This document shows, one piece after another, positions 35,633 to 45,273 of a DNA stretch of 64,000 bases. Both the position numbers and the translations under genes were made by a program. The notes under the pieces are model-generated. The model was given only the letters and a program-made list of their open reading frames with translations. It did no database searches and was not told the DNA's origin. Each line of letters starts with the position of its first letter. Position 1 is the stretch's first letter. Location of the stretch: contig NZ_ALJF01000013.1 of assembly GCF_000300855.1 (NCBI RefSeq), positions 310,001 through 374,000 on the forward strand, given 5' to 3'. The stretch is from Agrobacterium albertimagni AOL15. GTDB taxonomy: Bacteria > Pseudomonadota > Alphaproteobacteria > Rhizobiales > Rhizobiaceae.

Positions 35633-37747
35633 ATGAACATCCAGAGCCCCATCCGAAACCGGTCGCTTGGTCATACGGCCTGTCCGCATGACTGTCCATC
35701 CACCTGCGCGCTTGACGTCGAACTGACCGAGGACGGCCGCATCGGTCGGATGCGCGGGGCAACGGAGAACAGCTATACTGCTGGCGTCATCTGCGCCAAG
35801 GTCGCGCGTTATGCCGAGCGGCTTTACCATCCCGACCGCCTGATGAAGCCGGTGCGCAGGGCAGGGGCCAAGGGTGCGGGTCAGTGGCAGGATGTCACCT
35901 GGGAAGCCGCCCTCGACGAGATCGCCGACGCCTTCGTCAAGGCCGAGCAGCGCCATGGCTCGGAAGCGGTCTGGCCCTATTTCTACGCCGGCACCATGGG
36001 CCTCGTTCAGCGCGATTCGATCGAGCGCCTGCGCCACGCGAAGAAATATTCCGGCTTCTTCGGCACGATCTGCACCAACATGGCCTGGACCGGCTATGTC
36101 ATGGGAACCGGCACGCTGCGCGGCCCGGACCCGCGCGAGATGGCCATCTCCGATTGTGTGGTGATCTGGGGCACCAATGCGGTGGCGACCCAGGTCAACG
36201 TCATGACCCATGCGATCAAGGCTCGGAAAGATCGTGGCGCGAAGATCGTCGTCGTTGATATCTATGACAATCCGACAATGAAGCAGGCCGACATGGCCTT
36301 GATCCTGAAGCCGGGTACGGATGCGGCCCTTGCCTGCGCCACCATGCATGTCGCTTTCCGTGACGGCTATGCCGACCGAGACTACATGGCAAAATTCGCT
36401 GATGATCCTGCAGGACTGGAAGCGCATTTGAAAGACAAGACGCCGGAATGGGCCGCTGGCATCACCGGCCTCTCCGTCGAAGAGATCGAGGCCTTCGCCC
36501 GCCATGTCGGCGAGACGAAAAAGACCTATTTCCGCCTTGGCTACGGCTTCACCCGCAGCCGCAATGGTGCCGTCTCGATGCATGCGGCCCTGTCGCTCGC
36601 GACCGTGCTCGGCTCATGGCAATACGAGGGCGGCGGAGCCTTCCATTCGAACAGCGACATCTTCCAGCTCAATAAGGCCGAACTGATGGGCACGGCCATG
36701 GTCGACCCTGAGATCCGCATGCTCGACCAGTCGCAGATCGGTCGCGTTTTGACCGGTGATGCCGAGGCACTGCGCCATCGCGGCCCCGTCGATGCGCTCC
36801 TCATCCAGAACACGAATCCGGTGAATGTCGCGCCCGAACAGCGGCTGGTGAAACAAGGCTTCCTGCGCAACGACCTTTTCGTTGCCGTGCATGAGCAGTT
36901 CATGACCGAGACGGCTGATATCGCCGACATCGTCCTGCCTGCCACCATGTTCGTCGAACACGACGACATCTATCGCGGCGGCGGCCAGAGCCATATCCTG
37001 CTCGGGCCGAAGCTCGTCGATGCGCCGCCCTTGGTGCGCACCAATCTCTTCGTCATCGAGGAACTGGCGAAACGCCTCGGCGTCGCCGACCGTCCCGGCT
37101 TCGGCAAGACCGAGCGCGAGCATATCGAGCGCATGCTCTATGTCAGCGGCAAGCCGGATTTCGATACGCTGATCGAGGACAAGTGGCTCGACTGCCAGCC
37201 GGCCTTCGACGACGCGCATTACCTGAACGGCTTTGCCCATCCGGACGGCAAGTTCCGCTTCAAGCCGGATTGGGAAGGAACGCCAGCCCCGAACAAGCCG
37301 CCGGCAAAGCTCGGCTCGCTCGGCCCGGTCAAATCCCTGCCGGTCTATCCCGATCAGGTCGACCTGATCGAGGTGGCCGATGCCGAGCATCCCTTCCGGC
37401 TCGCGACTTCGCCTGCGCGCAACTTCCTGAACTCCACCTTCGCCGAGACCAAGACTTCGCGCGACAAGGAAGGCCGCCCCGAGGTCATGGTCAATCCGTC
37501 GGATGCCCTGAGCCTCGATCTGATGGATGGTGATGTTGTCCAACTTGGCAATGTCAGGGGCGAACTGCGCATCCATGCGAAGATCACCGACGCCGTGAAG
37601 CCGGGCGTTCTGGTGGCCGAAGGGCTGTGGCCCAACAAGTCCCATCTCGATGGCGAGGGCATCAATGTCCTGACCGGTGCCGATCCGGCAGCCCCGCATG
37701 GCGGCGCCGCCTTCCACGACAACAAGGTCTGGATGAGAAAAGCCTGA
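35633..37747 (+). CDS. Molybdopterin-dependent oxidoreductase (DMSO-reductase family)
   Basis: This protein (704 residues from ATG at 35633) carries an N-terminal Fe4S4 motif (TACPHDCPSTC plus the Cys of AGVICAK). The bis-molybdopterin domains follow, ending in a molydop-binding C-terminal domain (about residues 590-700). The Cys in FFGTICTNMAWTG sits where the family has its Mo ligand, but I infer this by position only. No Tat or Sec signal is seen, so it is probably cytosolic. No small subunit or membrane anchor is adjacent. The substrate is unknown; formate-dehydrogenase- or BisC-like roles are possible. ATGs at 35591 and 35615 are alternative starts. The NUDIX gene follows by one base. 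Confidence 0.88.
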   Translation: MNIQSPIRNRSLGHTACPHDCPSTCALDVELTEDGRIGRMRGATENSYTAGVICAKVARYAERLYHPDRLMKPVRRAGAKGAGQWQDVTWEAALDEIADAFVKAEQRHGSEAVWPYFYAGTMGLVQRDSIERLRHAKKYSGFFGTICTNMAWTGYVMGTGTLRGPDPREMAISDCVVIWGTNAVATQVNVMTHAIKARKDRGAKIVVVDIYDNPTMKQADMALILKPGTDAALACATMHVAFRDGYADRDYMAKFADDPAGLEAHLKDKTPEWAAGITGLSVEEIEAFARHVGETKKTYFRLGYGFTRSRNGAVSMHAALSLATVLGSWQYEGGGAFHSNSDIFQLNKAELMGTAMVDPEIRMLDQSQIGRVLTGDAEALRHRGPVDALLIQNTNPVNVAPEQRLVKQGFLRNDLFVAVHEQFMTETADIADIVLPATMFVEHDDIYRGGGQSHILLGPKLVDAPPLVRTNLFVIEELAKRLGVADRPGFGKTEREHIERMLYVSGKPDFDTLIEDKWLDCQPAFDDAHYLNGFAHPDGKFRFKPDWEGTPAPNKPPAKLGSLGPVKSLPVYPDQVDLIEVADAEHPFRLATSPARNFLNSTFAETKTSRDKEGRPEVMVNPSDALSLDLMDGDVVQLGNVRGELRIHAKITDAVKPGVLVAEGLWPNKSHLDGEGINVLTGADPAAPHGGAAFHDNKVWMRKA

Positions 37748-37748
37748 C

Positions 37749-38342
37749 ATGAGCATATTCGACAAGGCCCGGATCGCGATCCTGGAAGACAAGACGCTGT
37801 GGAAGGGCTGGAGCCATCTGCGTGGCATCACCTTCGATTTCTTCCGCGAGGGCAGGGCGCCGCATCGGCTCTCCTGGGAGGTCTTCGATCGCCGCCATGC
37901 CGCTGCGATCCTTCTGCACAACATCGAGCGTGACACCGTCACGCTGGTTCGCCAGCTGCGCATCGCAGCTCACTTGAGCGGTGAATATCCCTATCTGCTC
38001 GAGGTCCCCGCGGGTTTCATCGACGATGGCGAAACGGCGATGCAGGCGGCCCTGCGCGAAGCGCTGGAAGAGACCGGTTATGAAATCGCAAAGGCGACAC
38101 CGGCCTTCGCCGCTTTCATGTCCCCGGGCTCCGTCACCGAAAAGCTCCACGGCTTCTACAGTCCCGTGACGGATGCGGATCGCATTGCGACGGGCGGCGG
38201 GCTCGAGGACGAACAGGAGGACCTCGAAGTGATCGAGCTTCCCTTCGCCGAGGCCCTGGATATGGTCGAAGCCGGTGAGATCATCGACGCCAAGACGATC
38301 ATGCTCCTGCAATGGGCGGCGTTGCGACGCGTCGGATCCTGA
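37749..38342 (+). CDS. NUDIX hydrolase (ADP-sugar pyrophosphatase-like)
   Basis: This 197-residue protein has a complete Nudix box, G-x5-E-x7-R-E-x2-E-E-x-G, in GFIDDGETAMQAALREA followed by LEETGYE. The fold and length resemble ADP-ribose or nucleotide-sugar pyrophosphatases. It starts one base after the oxidoreductase stop, so the two are co-transcribed; a functional link is unproven. Its stop touches the stop of the convergent ABC exporter (TGATCA, 38340-38345). Confidence 0.88.
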   Translation: MSIFDKARIAILEDKTLWKGWSHLRGITFDFFREGRAPHRLSWEVFDRRHAAAILLHNIERDTVTLVRQLRIAAHLSGEYPYLLEVPAGFIDDGETAMQAALREALEETGYEIAKATPAFAAFMSPGSVTEKLHGFYSPVTDADRIATGGGLEDEQEDLEVIELPFAEALDMVEAGEIIDAKTIMLLQWAALRRVGS

Positions 38343-40196
38343 TCAATCCGCAAGCGAGGCGATGTAGCCACCGGTCTGTCTTGCCCATAATCGACTGTAG
38401 AGGCCATCTGATTGCAACAGGTCGTCCGGTCGCCCTTGCTCGACGATCTGGCCCTTGTCCAAAACGATGATGCGGTCCATACGGGCAATCGTTGAGAGGC
38501 GATGAGCAATGGCAATCACCGTCTTGCCCTGCATCAGCAGGTCAAGCTTCTCCTGAATGGTCGCTTCGGCCTCGCTGTCGAGCGCCGAGGTTGCTTCGTC
38601 GAGCACCAGAATGGGCGCATCTTTCAGAAGCGCTCTGGCAATCGCGACCCTCTGCCTTTGCCCGCCCGACAATCGCACACCTCTGTCACCCACAAAGGCC
38701 TCCCGTCCGGTCCGGCCATCGCCGTCCTTCAGGTCCGCAATGAATTCGGCGGCGCTTGCGGCCTCGATGGCTGCGATCACCTCCGCTTCGGAGGCCTCGG
38801 GACGTCCGTACAGGATATTATCACCAATGGAGCGGTGCAGAAGCGAGACGTCTTGCGTGATGAAGCCGATGCTCTGTCGTAGGCTCGATTGCGTCACCTG
38901 GGCGACATCCTGGCCATCGATCAGGATACGGCCGCCATCGACGTCGAACAGGCGCAAGAGAAGGCTTGCCAGTGTCGTCTTGCCAGCGCCGGACAGGCCG
39001 ACAAGCCCAACCTTCTCATGTGGCCTGATATCGAGGGAAAGATCCTGCAGGACGGGTGATCCATCCCGGTATCCGAAGCGCACCTTCTCGAAGCGGATCT
39101 CACCATCGCTGACGGCAAGGGGCCGGGCATGGGGTGCGTCGACGACCTTGGGTGCGTTGGTCATCACCGGCATCGCATCGCGGATCGTGCCGACCGCCTC
39201 GAAGACTTGCTGGCCCATGTTGAGGAAGCCGCGCGAATTGGCCGACAGACGCTGAGTGAGCGTGATTGCAGCGACGAACTCCCCGATCGATACGAAGTTC
39301 TCGACCATGCCCCATACGCTGATGCCGAAGACAGCGAGAAATAACAGGACATTCAGCGTGATGACGCCCATGTCAGAGAGGATGCCAACCCGGCGCTCGT
39401 CGTACTGAGCCCGCATCGACTTGCCGATTGCCTCGCGCAATGCGCCAGCTTCACTGTCTTCGGCGGCAAAAAGCTTGACCGTCTGGATGTTGCTGTAGAG
39501 ATCGGTCATCGAGCCGACCAGCCGGCTCCGGGTCTTCGCCGCCTTCCGGCCGGTTTCGGAAAATTTCGGGATCGCCTGCCACGCCACGAGAACATTGCCC
39601 GCGATCCAGATGGCGACCGGGATTGCCAGTGGCCAGGACAGCGTGATCATCAGCGCGAAACTTCCGATGAGTTGCACCAGAAAATGCGGGAAGATCCAGA
39701 TCGCCACGGCGAGTTGCTGTTTGACCGATGAGGCGACCTGGGCGATCCGGGTCGCCACCTGACCGGCAAAGAGATCGTGAAAGAATGCGAGGTCCTGGCG
39801 CTCGACCGCCTTGTGCCCATGCCATTGGATGAGAGAGGGCAGGGCGACGCTCACCACATGCGAACCCAGCGCGTTGCAGAGAAAGGTCATCAACGGCGAG
39901 ATCGGAAAGAACAGGACGAGGAAGATCACCAGTGCCGTCTGGTGCTCGCGCAGATACGCTGCGGCGCCGCCGGTCGACACGCCATCAACCAGATGGGAGA
40001 CGCCCCAGATGACGGCGAGGTTGGAAAGCTCGATGGCGGCACTGAGGACCAGAATCGAAATCAGCGACCACGGCGCATACCTGCCGAAATGATAGAGCAG
40101 GCGAAAGGGACCGCCATCGGGTATCGGCTGGAAGGAAACGTCGAGAGGCCGCAAAAGACTTTCGAACGGGCGAAAAAGGCGGTCGGAAAGTGACAT
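38343..40196 (-). CDS. ABC exporter, fused permease and ATPase
   Basis: This 617-residue protein has an N-terminal transmembrane domain of about six spans and a C-terminal nucleotide-binding domain. The latter has Walker A (GLVGLSGAGKTT), the signature LSGGQRQRVAIARALL, Walker B (ILVLDEATSALD) and the switch His (AIAHRLSTIARMD). The half-transporter would work as a dimer at the inner membrane. Substrate is unknown; lipid, peptide or drug export are all possible. ATG at 40196 is preferred to the open frame to 40256. Confidence 0.9.
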   Translation of the reverse strand: MSLSDRLFRPFESLLRPLDVSFQPIPDGGPFRLLYHFGRYAPWSLISILVLSAAIELSNLAVIWGVSHLVDGVSTGGAAAYLREHQTALVIFLVLFFPISPLMTFLCNALGSHVVSVALPSLIQWHGHKAVERQDLAFFHDLFAGQVATRIAQVASSVKQQLAVAIWIFPHFLVQLIGSFALMITLSWPLAIPVAIWIAGNVLVAWQAIPKFSETGRKAAKTRSRLVGSMTDLYSNIQTVKLFAAEDSEAGALREAIGKSMRAQYDERRVGILSDMGVITLNVLLFLAVFGISVWGMVENFVSIGEFVAAITLTQRLSANSRGFLNMGQQVFEAVGTIRDAMPVMTNAPKVVDAPHARPLAVSDGEIRFEKVRFGYRDGSPVLQDLSLDIRPHEKVGLVGLSGAGKTTLASLLLRLFDVDGGRILIDGQDVAQVTQSSLRQSIGFITQDVSLLHRSIGDNILYGRPEASEAEVIAAIEAASAAEFIADLKDGDGRTGREAFVGDRGVRLSGGQRQRVAIARALLKDAPILVLDEATSALDSEAEATIQEKLDLLMQGKTVIAIAHRLSTIARMDRIIVLDKGQIVEQGRPDDLLQSDGLYSRLWARQTGGYIASLAD

Positions 40197-40291
40197 CTGA
40201 AACACTGCGCTGCGAGGATCAATAGGCCGAAAAAGCAATCGCAGGCAGTAAACCACGAGTCTGTGGCATCAAAAAGTTGTTAGATCCTGTC

Positions 40292-40316
40292 GCTTCCGGC
40301 CGCAGTGTTCGGAAGC
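40292..40316 (-). other. Stem-loop downstream of the omptin gene
   Basis: GCTTCCG (40292-40298) pairs with CGGAAGC (40310-40316) across an 11-nt loop, 28 nt after the omptin stop. On the minus strand it is followed, after some distance, by a CTTTTTG stretch. It may be a weak terminator. Confidence 0.35.
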
Positions 40317-40343
40317 CACCATTCGGTGAAAGGGTCTCCCGAC

Positions 40344-41285
40344 CTAGAACGTCCCTTTCAAGCCGGCCGTCACCGTGATCGACTGGTAGTCGGCCGCGCC
40401 GCCATCGTCGAAGCTCGCGCTTGCGCCGTTCACGGTGCTGCGCACATGGGCGTCGCCGCGTGTCTCGAAGATTTTCTGGAAATCGCCACCGAGATAAACG
40501 GCTGTCGATGGCAGCAGCTGATAATCGGCCGTCACCGTTGCACCAATCATCGGCGCGACATCCATTTCGTCCGTGAAGCGAAGGTAGCGGAGCCAGTGGT
40601 CGTCCACGCCCTTGTAAGCGATGGCAGCGCCACCGCGCAGCGTGCCCGACAAGGTGAAGGCGCCGATTTTCTGCTCGGCATTGGCGCTGAGGAACACGGT
40701 TGGAATGCGCTGCTCGTAGGAAATGCCCTTCAACCCGTCGGCGAAATTGCCGACCGTGTCATGCAGTGTCGTATCGCTATAGATGTAGCTGCCGCCGCGG
40801 GCCGTCCATTTGACATTGGTGTAGCCGATGCCGCCGCCGAGGCCGAGGCGGGTGGCACCCGTATCGACGAGCGCTCTTTCGGCTTCGAGGAGCACATTGA
40901 TGTAGCGGTCGAGCGCGGTATCCGGATGCAGGGACTGGTGGGTCCAGCCGGAATAGGAGGTGCTCAGCCAGTCGCGGTCTTCCATGTAGCCGTCGCCGCC
41001 GAGGCCCACGTCAAACCGGCCCTTGAGCTTCCAGGCATAGCCGATATCGACGTCGCCACCGAGCGTGCCGGTCACGACGCCCTTGCTCTCCCAGTCGAGC
41101 TGGCTGATTTTGCGGTCGCCGCTATAGACATATTCGCCGGCCTTGATGTTGGCCATCCCGACGCCGGCATAGTAGCGCACTGAGCCGGCGGTCGAGCCGC
41201 CATAGGCATCCTGGCCGGAGGCCTGTGAGGCGAGCAAAAGCGCGCCGCCGACAAAGAGAACGGGATTGATCTGGGACTTGAACAT
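40344..41285 (-). CDS. Omptin-family outer-membrane protease
   Basis: This 313-residue protein has a signal peptide (residues 1 to about 24) and a ten-stranded barrel that aligns well with OmpT/Pla. It has KISQLDWESK, DRDWL, WTHQSLHPDTALD, TARGGSYIYS (near identical to OmpT) and a C-terminal GLKGTF. The four catalytic residues are kept, Asp103 and Asp105 (MEDRDW) and Asp228/His230 (VDDHW). It should therefore be an active surface aspartyl-type protease if LPS supports it. Omptins are best known from enterobacterial pathogens and are less studied in rhizobia. A CtrA-like site lies upstream. Confidence 0.9.
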   Translation of the reverse strand: MFKSQINPVLFVGGALLLASQASGQDAYGGSTAGSVRYYAGVGMANIKAGEYVYSGDRKISQLDWESKGVVTGTLGGDVDIGYAWKLKGRFDVGLGGDGYMEDRDWLSTSYSGWTHQSLHPDTALDRYINVLLEAERALVDTGATRLGLGGGIGYTNVKWTARGGSYIYSDTTLHDTVGNFADGLKGISYEQRIPTVFLSANAEQKIGAFTLSGTLRGGAAIAYKGVDDHWLRYLRFTDEMDVAPMIGATVTADYQLLPSTAVYLGGDFQKIFETRGDAHVRSTVNGASASFDDGGAADYQSITVTAGLKGTF

Positions 41286-41328
41286 GAGCTGACCGTATCG
41301 ATTGAATAATCGTCACGGTTGCATGGTT

Positions 41329-41336
41329 ATGGTTAA
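41329..41336 (-). promoter_or_regulatory. CtrA-like half-site upstream of the omptin gene
   Basis: TTAACCAT on the minus strand lies about 44 nt upstream of the omptin start. It is the same 8-mer as the sites before the chemoreceptor and the Omp25-like gene. Confidence 0.35.
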
Positions 41337-41378
41337 GGGATTGCTACCTTGCGCCGGCTTCTGAACCCTCAGCGGGTG

Positions 41379-42035
41379 TCAGGCGCTGATCAGCCTTGCC
41401 GCTGGATCTGTCTTGGACGCGAGCCTTTCGACGCTGCCATTGGCGCGCATGGAGACGCTGCCGGAAGCAACCAGCTTCAGTGCCGCCGCATAGGTCTGGT
41501 GCTCGACCGTCAGCACGCGTGCGGCGAGCGTCTCGGCAGTGTCGTCGATCAGGATCGGCACGACCGATTGCGCGATAACAGGGCCTTCATCCATGCCTTC
41601 GGTGACGAAATGCACGGTGCAGCCCGCGACCTTCATGCCGGCCTCGATCGCCCGCTGATGGGTGTGCAGGCCCGGGAAGAGCGGCAGAAGGGAAGGGTGG
41701 ATGTTGAGGATCCGGCCTTCATGCGGGCGAATGAAGTCGCCCGAGAGCAGGCGCATGTAACCGGCAAGGCAGATCAGGTCGGGGCCGATCTCGGCAAGTG
41801 CGGCGAGGATCGCCGCCTCGTGTTCCGCCTTCGAACCATAGGCCTTGCGCGGGAAGACGTGTGTCGGAATGCCGAGAGCTTGCGCCTTGGCAATGCCGCC
41901 GGCCTCCGGCTTGTCGGAGAAGACGGCGACGATCTCGGCCGGATAGTCGGCCGCTTCGCATGCTTTCGCAAGCGCCAGCATGTTCGACCCGCCGCCGGAA
42001 ATGAAGGCGACGACGCGTTTGCGGCCGATGCTCAT
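41379..42035 (-). CDS. purN: Phosphoribosylglycinamide formyltransferase
   Basis: PurN transfers a formyl group from 10-formyl-THF to GAR in de novo purine synthesis. The 218-residue protein has the phosphate-binding [12 protein letters not shown], the catalytic Asn-His-Asp set with [12 protein letters not shown] and the [13 protein letters not shown] block. Its start overlaps the purM stop by four bases (ATGA, 42032-42035). The purM-purN operon is standard. Confidence 0.97.
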   Translation of the reverse strand: MSIGRKRVVAFISGGGSNMLALAKACEAADYPAEIVAVFSDKPEAGGIAKAQALGIPTHVFPRKAYGSKAEHEAAILAALAEIGPDLICLAGYMRLLSGDFIRPHEGRILNIHPSLLPLFPGLHTHQRAIEAGMKVAGCTVHFVTEGMDEGPVIAQSVVPILIDDTAETLAARVLTVEHQTYAAALKLVASGSVSMRANGSVERLASKTDPAARLISA

Positions 42036-43105
42036 AGGGCGAGCGTACCCTTGTAGGTGACGCCATGCGCACCTTCTTCGCGGGCGATCATGCGGCCGAG
42101 ACGGGCGACGGTTTCACCTTCGGCTTCGAGGGCCTTGGTGACCTCGTCGACCTTGTCGGCGGAAACGACGACGATCATGCCGATGCCGCAGTTGAAGGTG
42201 CGCAGCATCTCGTTCTGGGCAACACCACCGGTCTTGGCGAGCCAGGAGAAGACAGCCGGAACCTGGAAGGAGGAGAGATCGATCTCGGCGGCCAGATGCT
42301 GCGGCAGCACGCGCGGGATGTTCTCCGGGAAGCCGCCGCCGGTGATATGGGCAAGCGCCTTCAGCGACTTGGTTTCCTTGATCGCCTTCAGGAGCGGCTT
42401 CACATAGATACGGGTTGGGGTCAGCAGGGCTGCACCGAGCGACTGTCCCTCAGCGAAGGGGGCGGGGGCATCCCAGGCAAGGCCCGAGACTTCAACGATC
42501 TTGCGCACCAGCGAAAAGCCGTTGGAATGCACGCCCGAGGAGGAAAGGCCGAGGATTACGTCACCTTCGGCAATGTCGCCTGCCGGCAAGAGTTCGCCGC
42601 GCTCGGCGGCACCCACGGCAAAGCCAGCGAGGTCATAGTCGCCCTTGGAATACATGCCGGGCATTTCGGCGGTCTCGCCGCCGATCAGCGCACAGCCAGC
42701 CTCGCGGCAACCGGCAGCGATGCCTTGGACGATCGCTGCACCCTGATCCGGGTCCAGCTTGCCGGTGGCGAAGTAGTCGAGAAAGAGCAGGGGTTCGGCG
42801 CCCTGGACCACGAGATCGTTGACGCACATGGCCACCAGGTCGATGCCGACGGTGTCATGGATATCGGCGTCGATCGCGATCTTCAGCTTGGTCCCGACGC
42901 CGTCGTTTGCCGCAACGAGGATCGGATCCTTGAAGCCTGCAGCCTTGAGGTCGAACAGGCCGCCGAAGCCGCCGATCTCGCCGTCCGCACCGGGGCGGCG
43001 TGTCGACTTCACGGCCGGCTTGATCTTCTCGACCATCAGGTTGCCCGCGTCGATGTCGACGCCCGCATCGCTATAGGTCAACCCGTTCTTGCCAGCCTGG
43101 CTCAT
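42032..43105 (-). CDS. purM: Phosphoribosylformylglycinamidine cyclo-ligase
   Basis: PurM closes the imidazole ring to form AIR, using ATP. The 357-residue protein shows the N-terminal [14 protein letters not shown], the ATP site [14 protein letters not shown], and [14 protein letters not shown] plus [18 protein letters not shown] at 43105 is the normal start. The frame is open to 43345, but that part lies in the divergent promoter region and has no family support. It is divergent from the PerM-like gene. Confidence 0.97.
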   Translation of the reverse strand: MSQAGKNGLTYSDAGVDIDAGNLMVEKIKPAVKSTRRPGADGEIGGFGGLFDLKAAGFKDPILVAANDGVGTKLKIAIDADIHDTVGIDLVAMCVNDLVVQGAEPLLFLDYFATGKLDPDQGAAIVQGIAAGCREAGCALIGGETAEMPGMYSKGDYDLAGFAVGAAERGELLPAGDIAEGDVILGLSSSGVHSNGFSLVRKIVEVSGLAWDAPAPFAEGQSLGAALLTPTRIYVKPLLKAIKETKSLKALAHITGGGFPENIPRVLPQHLAAEIDLSSFQVPAVFSWLAKTGGVAQNEMLRTFNCGIGMIVVVSADKVDEVTKALEAEGETVARLGRMIAREEGAHGVTYKGTLAL

Positions 43106-43343
43106 GCCTGCCTCCGATCCTGCGAGAATTTGGGCTGGCCATGGCATGAAGAGCCCTCGGATGCAAGCAGAGAGCCGTGGAAGTGCACGATTTCCCGGGC
43201 ATTCTCGGCCTCCATCGACACTTGTGCTCCAGGATCGGGTGGGAGTTCTTGACCAAGGCTTCTGCGGTAACCTATCTCCTACTGTGGCGCCGCAGCATGG
43301 TTTGCGGGCCAGCGCAGGGCTCGAACTTCCAACGGAGACGGAC
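43106..43343. promoter_or_regulatory. Divergent promoter region purM / perM-like
   Basis: This 238-nt gap should hold promoters for purM-purN and for the perM-like-hdaA transcript. I see no confident PurR-type palindrome or sigma-70 pair. Confidence 0.4.
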
Positions 43344-44498
43344 ATGGCTCGCTATATCAGTGCAATCGGCCTGCGCCGCCAGGTTCTGTTCTGGCTGGTG
43401 ACGCTGGCGATTTTCGTCGGCTTCCTGATGCTGTTCTCGTCCGTCTTGCTGCCCTTCATTGCCGGCATGGCGCTCGCCTATTTCCTCGATCCCGTTGCCG
43501 ACCGGCTGGAGCGTATCGGCTTGAGCCGACTGATGGCGACGGTTGTCATCCTCGTCTCCTTCGTCGTTGTCTTCGTGCTCTCCCTGATGATCATCATTCC
43601 TGTGCTCGCCAGCCAGCTCAATGAATTCATCCAGCGCGTGCCGAGCTATATCACGCAGTTGCAGACCTTCATCGCGACCTCGAATGCCTCTTGGTTGCCG
43701 GATTGGGTCGATGGCCAGATGGGCACGATCCAGGAGAACTTCTCCCGTTATTTGAGCGAAGGCGTCGGCTTCCTCGGCACGCTCGTTGAGCAGATCTGGA
43801 ATTCCGGCAAGGCGCTGCTCGACATCGCCTCGCTGCTGGTGGTGACACCGGTTGTTGCCTTTTACCTGCTGCTCGACTGGGACCGCATGATCGAGAAGGT
43901 GGACAGCTGGGTGCCTCGCAACCAGCTTGGTACAGTGCGCCAGCTCGCCACCGAACTCGACAACACGATTGCGGGCTTCGTGCGCGGTCAGGGCTCTCTC
44001 TGCCTGATCCTCGGTATTTTCTACGCGATTGCGCTCTCGGCCGCCGGGCTGAATTTCGGCCTGCTGATCGGCTTCTTTACCGGCATGATCAGTTTCATCC
44101 CCTATGTCGGGTCGACCGTCGGCCTGCTCCTGTCGCTCGGCGTGGCACTTGTGCAGTTCTGGCCGGATTTCATCTGGATCGGGGTGATTGCCGGCATCTT
44201 CTTCCTCGGGCAGTTCATCGAGGGCAACATCCTGCAGCCGAAACTTGTCGGCAAAAGCGTCGGCCTGCATCCGGTCTGGCTGATGTTCGCGCTTTTTGCC
44301 TTCGGTGCTCTCTTTGGCTTCGTCGGTGTCCTCGTGGCGGTGCCCGCGGCCGCGGCCGTCGGCGTGCTTGTTCGCTTCGCGATCTCGCGTTATCTTGACA
44401 GCGATCTCTATTACGGAACCACGGTCGTCATCACGCCGCCTTCCCAGCCCGTTGGCGAGATCGCATCCCCCAGCTCCAGAGACGTGCCCGAGGCATGA
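43344..44498 (+). CDS. AI-2E family transporter (PerM-like)
   Basis: This 384-residue inner-membrane protein has about seven to eight spans. The AI-2E/PerM pattern is visible: [20 protein letters not shown] near the N-terminus, [17 protein letters not shown] in the middle, and [16 protein letters not shown] with [20 protein letters not shown] toward the end. Family members include a quorum-signal exporter and Na+/H+ antiporters, so the substrate is open. ATG at 43344 has GGAG upstream. Its stop is directly followed by hdaA, a conserved alphaproteobacterial pairing. Confidence 0.92.
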   Translation: MARYISAIGLRRQVLFWLVTLAIFVGFLMLFSSVLLPFIAGMALAYFLDPVADRLERIGLSRLMATVVILVSFVVVFVLSLMIIIPVLASQLNEFIQRVPSYITQLQTFIATSNASWLPDWVDGQMGTIQENFSRYLSEGVGFLGTLVEQIWNSGKALLDIASLLVVTPVVAFYLLLDWDRMIEKVDSWVPRNQLGTVRQLATELDNTIAGFVRGQGSLCLILGIFYAIALSAAGLNFGLLIGFFTGMISFIPYVGSTVGLLLSLGVALVQFWPDFIWIGVIAGIFFLGQFIEGNILQPKLVGKSVGLHPVWLMFALFAFGALFGFVGVLVAVPAAAAVGVLVRFAISRYLDSDLYYGTTVVITPPSQPVGEIASPSSRDVPEA

Positions 44499-45233
44499 AT
44501 GACTGACGCCAAGATGGCTCCCGAAAAACGGGGAGCCGCCGAACAATTGCCGCTCGCCTTCGAGCATGGTGCTGCAAGCGGCCGTGACGATCTCCTGGTT
44601 TCCGAACGCATGGCCGCGGCGGTTTCTATTGTCGATGCGTGGCCCGACTGGCCGTCGCCGGTGGTGATCTTGACCGGGCCGGAAGGCTCTGGCAAATCCC
44701 ACCTTGCCCAGATCTTTCGCGACACCAGCGGCGCGACCGATATCGTGCTGCAAAACGGTGAGGGCGCCTCGCAAGCCGCCGCCGTCGGCCCGGTGCTCTT
44801 CGAGGATGCCGATCGAAGGGGCTTTGACGAGGTCGAGCTCTTCCATGTCATCAATGCGGTCCGCCAGCACGGCACGACGCTGCTGATCACCTCCCGCAGC
44901 TTTCCGCCGTCCTGGAATGTCGCACTTCCGGATCTCAATTCGCGTCTAAAGGCGGCCACGGTCGTGGAAATCGGAGCGCCGGATGAAGAGCTGCTCGGCC
45001 AGCTGATCACCAAGCTCTTCGCCGACCGGCAGCTTTACATCGATGACAAGATTGTCGGCTATATCGTCAGCCGCATGGAGCGTTCCTTCTCGGCCGCCCA
45101 GGTGGTCGTCGATCGCATGGACAAGCTGGCACTGGCACGCCGAGCCAAGATCAGCCGCAGCCTGGCTGCGGAGGTTCTGGAAACGCTGGAGGCGGCAGAC
45201 GCCCAGGAGGAGTCGTCACAGATCTGTCGTTAA
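44499..45233 (+). CDS. hdaA: DnaA regulatory inactivator HdaA
   Basis: HdaA stimulates hydrolysis of DnaA-bound ATP after replication starts, in complex with the sliding clamp. The 244-residue DnaA-like AAA+ protein has an N-terminal clamp-binding motif (QLPLAF), Walker A (TGPEGSGKSHLA), a Walker B-like LFEDADR and an arginine-finger region (RSFSAAQVVVDRMDKLAL). It begins at the base after the perM-like stop, so translation is coupled. ppk follows 40 nt later, a conserved order in alphaproteobacteria. Confidence 0.95.
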   Translation: MTDAKMAPEKRGAAEQLPLAFEHGAASGRDDLLVSERMAAAVSIVDAWPDWPSPVVILTGPEGSGKSHLAQIFRDTSGATDIVLQNGEGASQAAAVGPVLFEDADRRGFDEVELFHVINAVRQHGTTLLITSRSFPPSWNVALPDLNSRLKAATVVEIGAPDEELLGQLITKLFADRQLYIDDKIVGYIVSRMERSFSAAQVVVDRMDKLALARRAKISRSLAAEVLETLEAADAQEESSQICR

Positions 45234-45273
45234 ACTGTTATAATCGGCACCAACGATAACCAAGGGGCGAATC

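Noticed and set aside
35558..36583. Upstream extension of the rlmJ frame
   Set aside because: It is antisense to the molybdopterin oxidoreductase; RlmJ begins with its hallmark NYRHIYHAGNFADV at 35557.
38340..38345. TGATCA where two convergent stops meet, considered as an overlap conflict
   Set aside because: Both stops are complete and the genes do not overlap; the palindrome follows simply from the touching stop codons.
43106..43345. Upstream extension of purM
   Set aside because: It shows no PurM similarity and occupies the divergent promoter.
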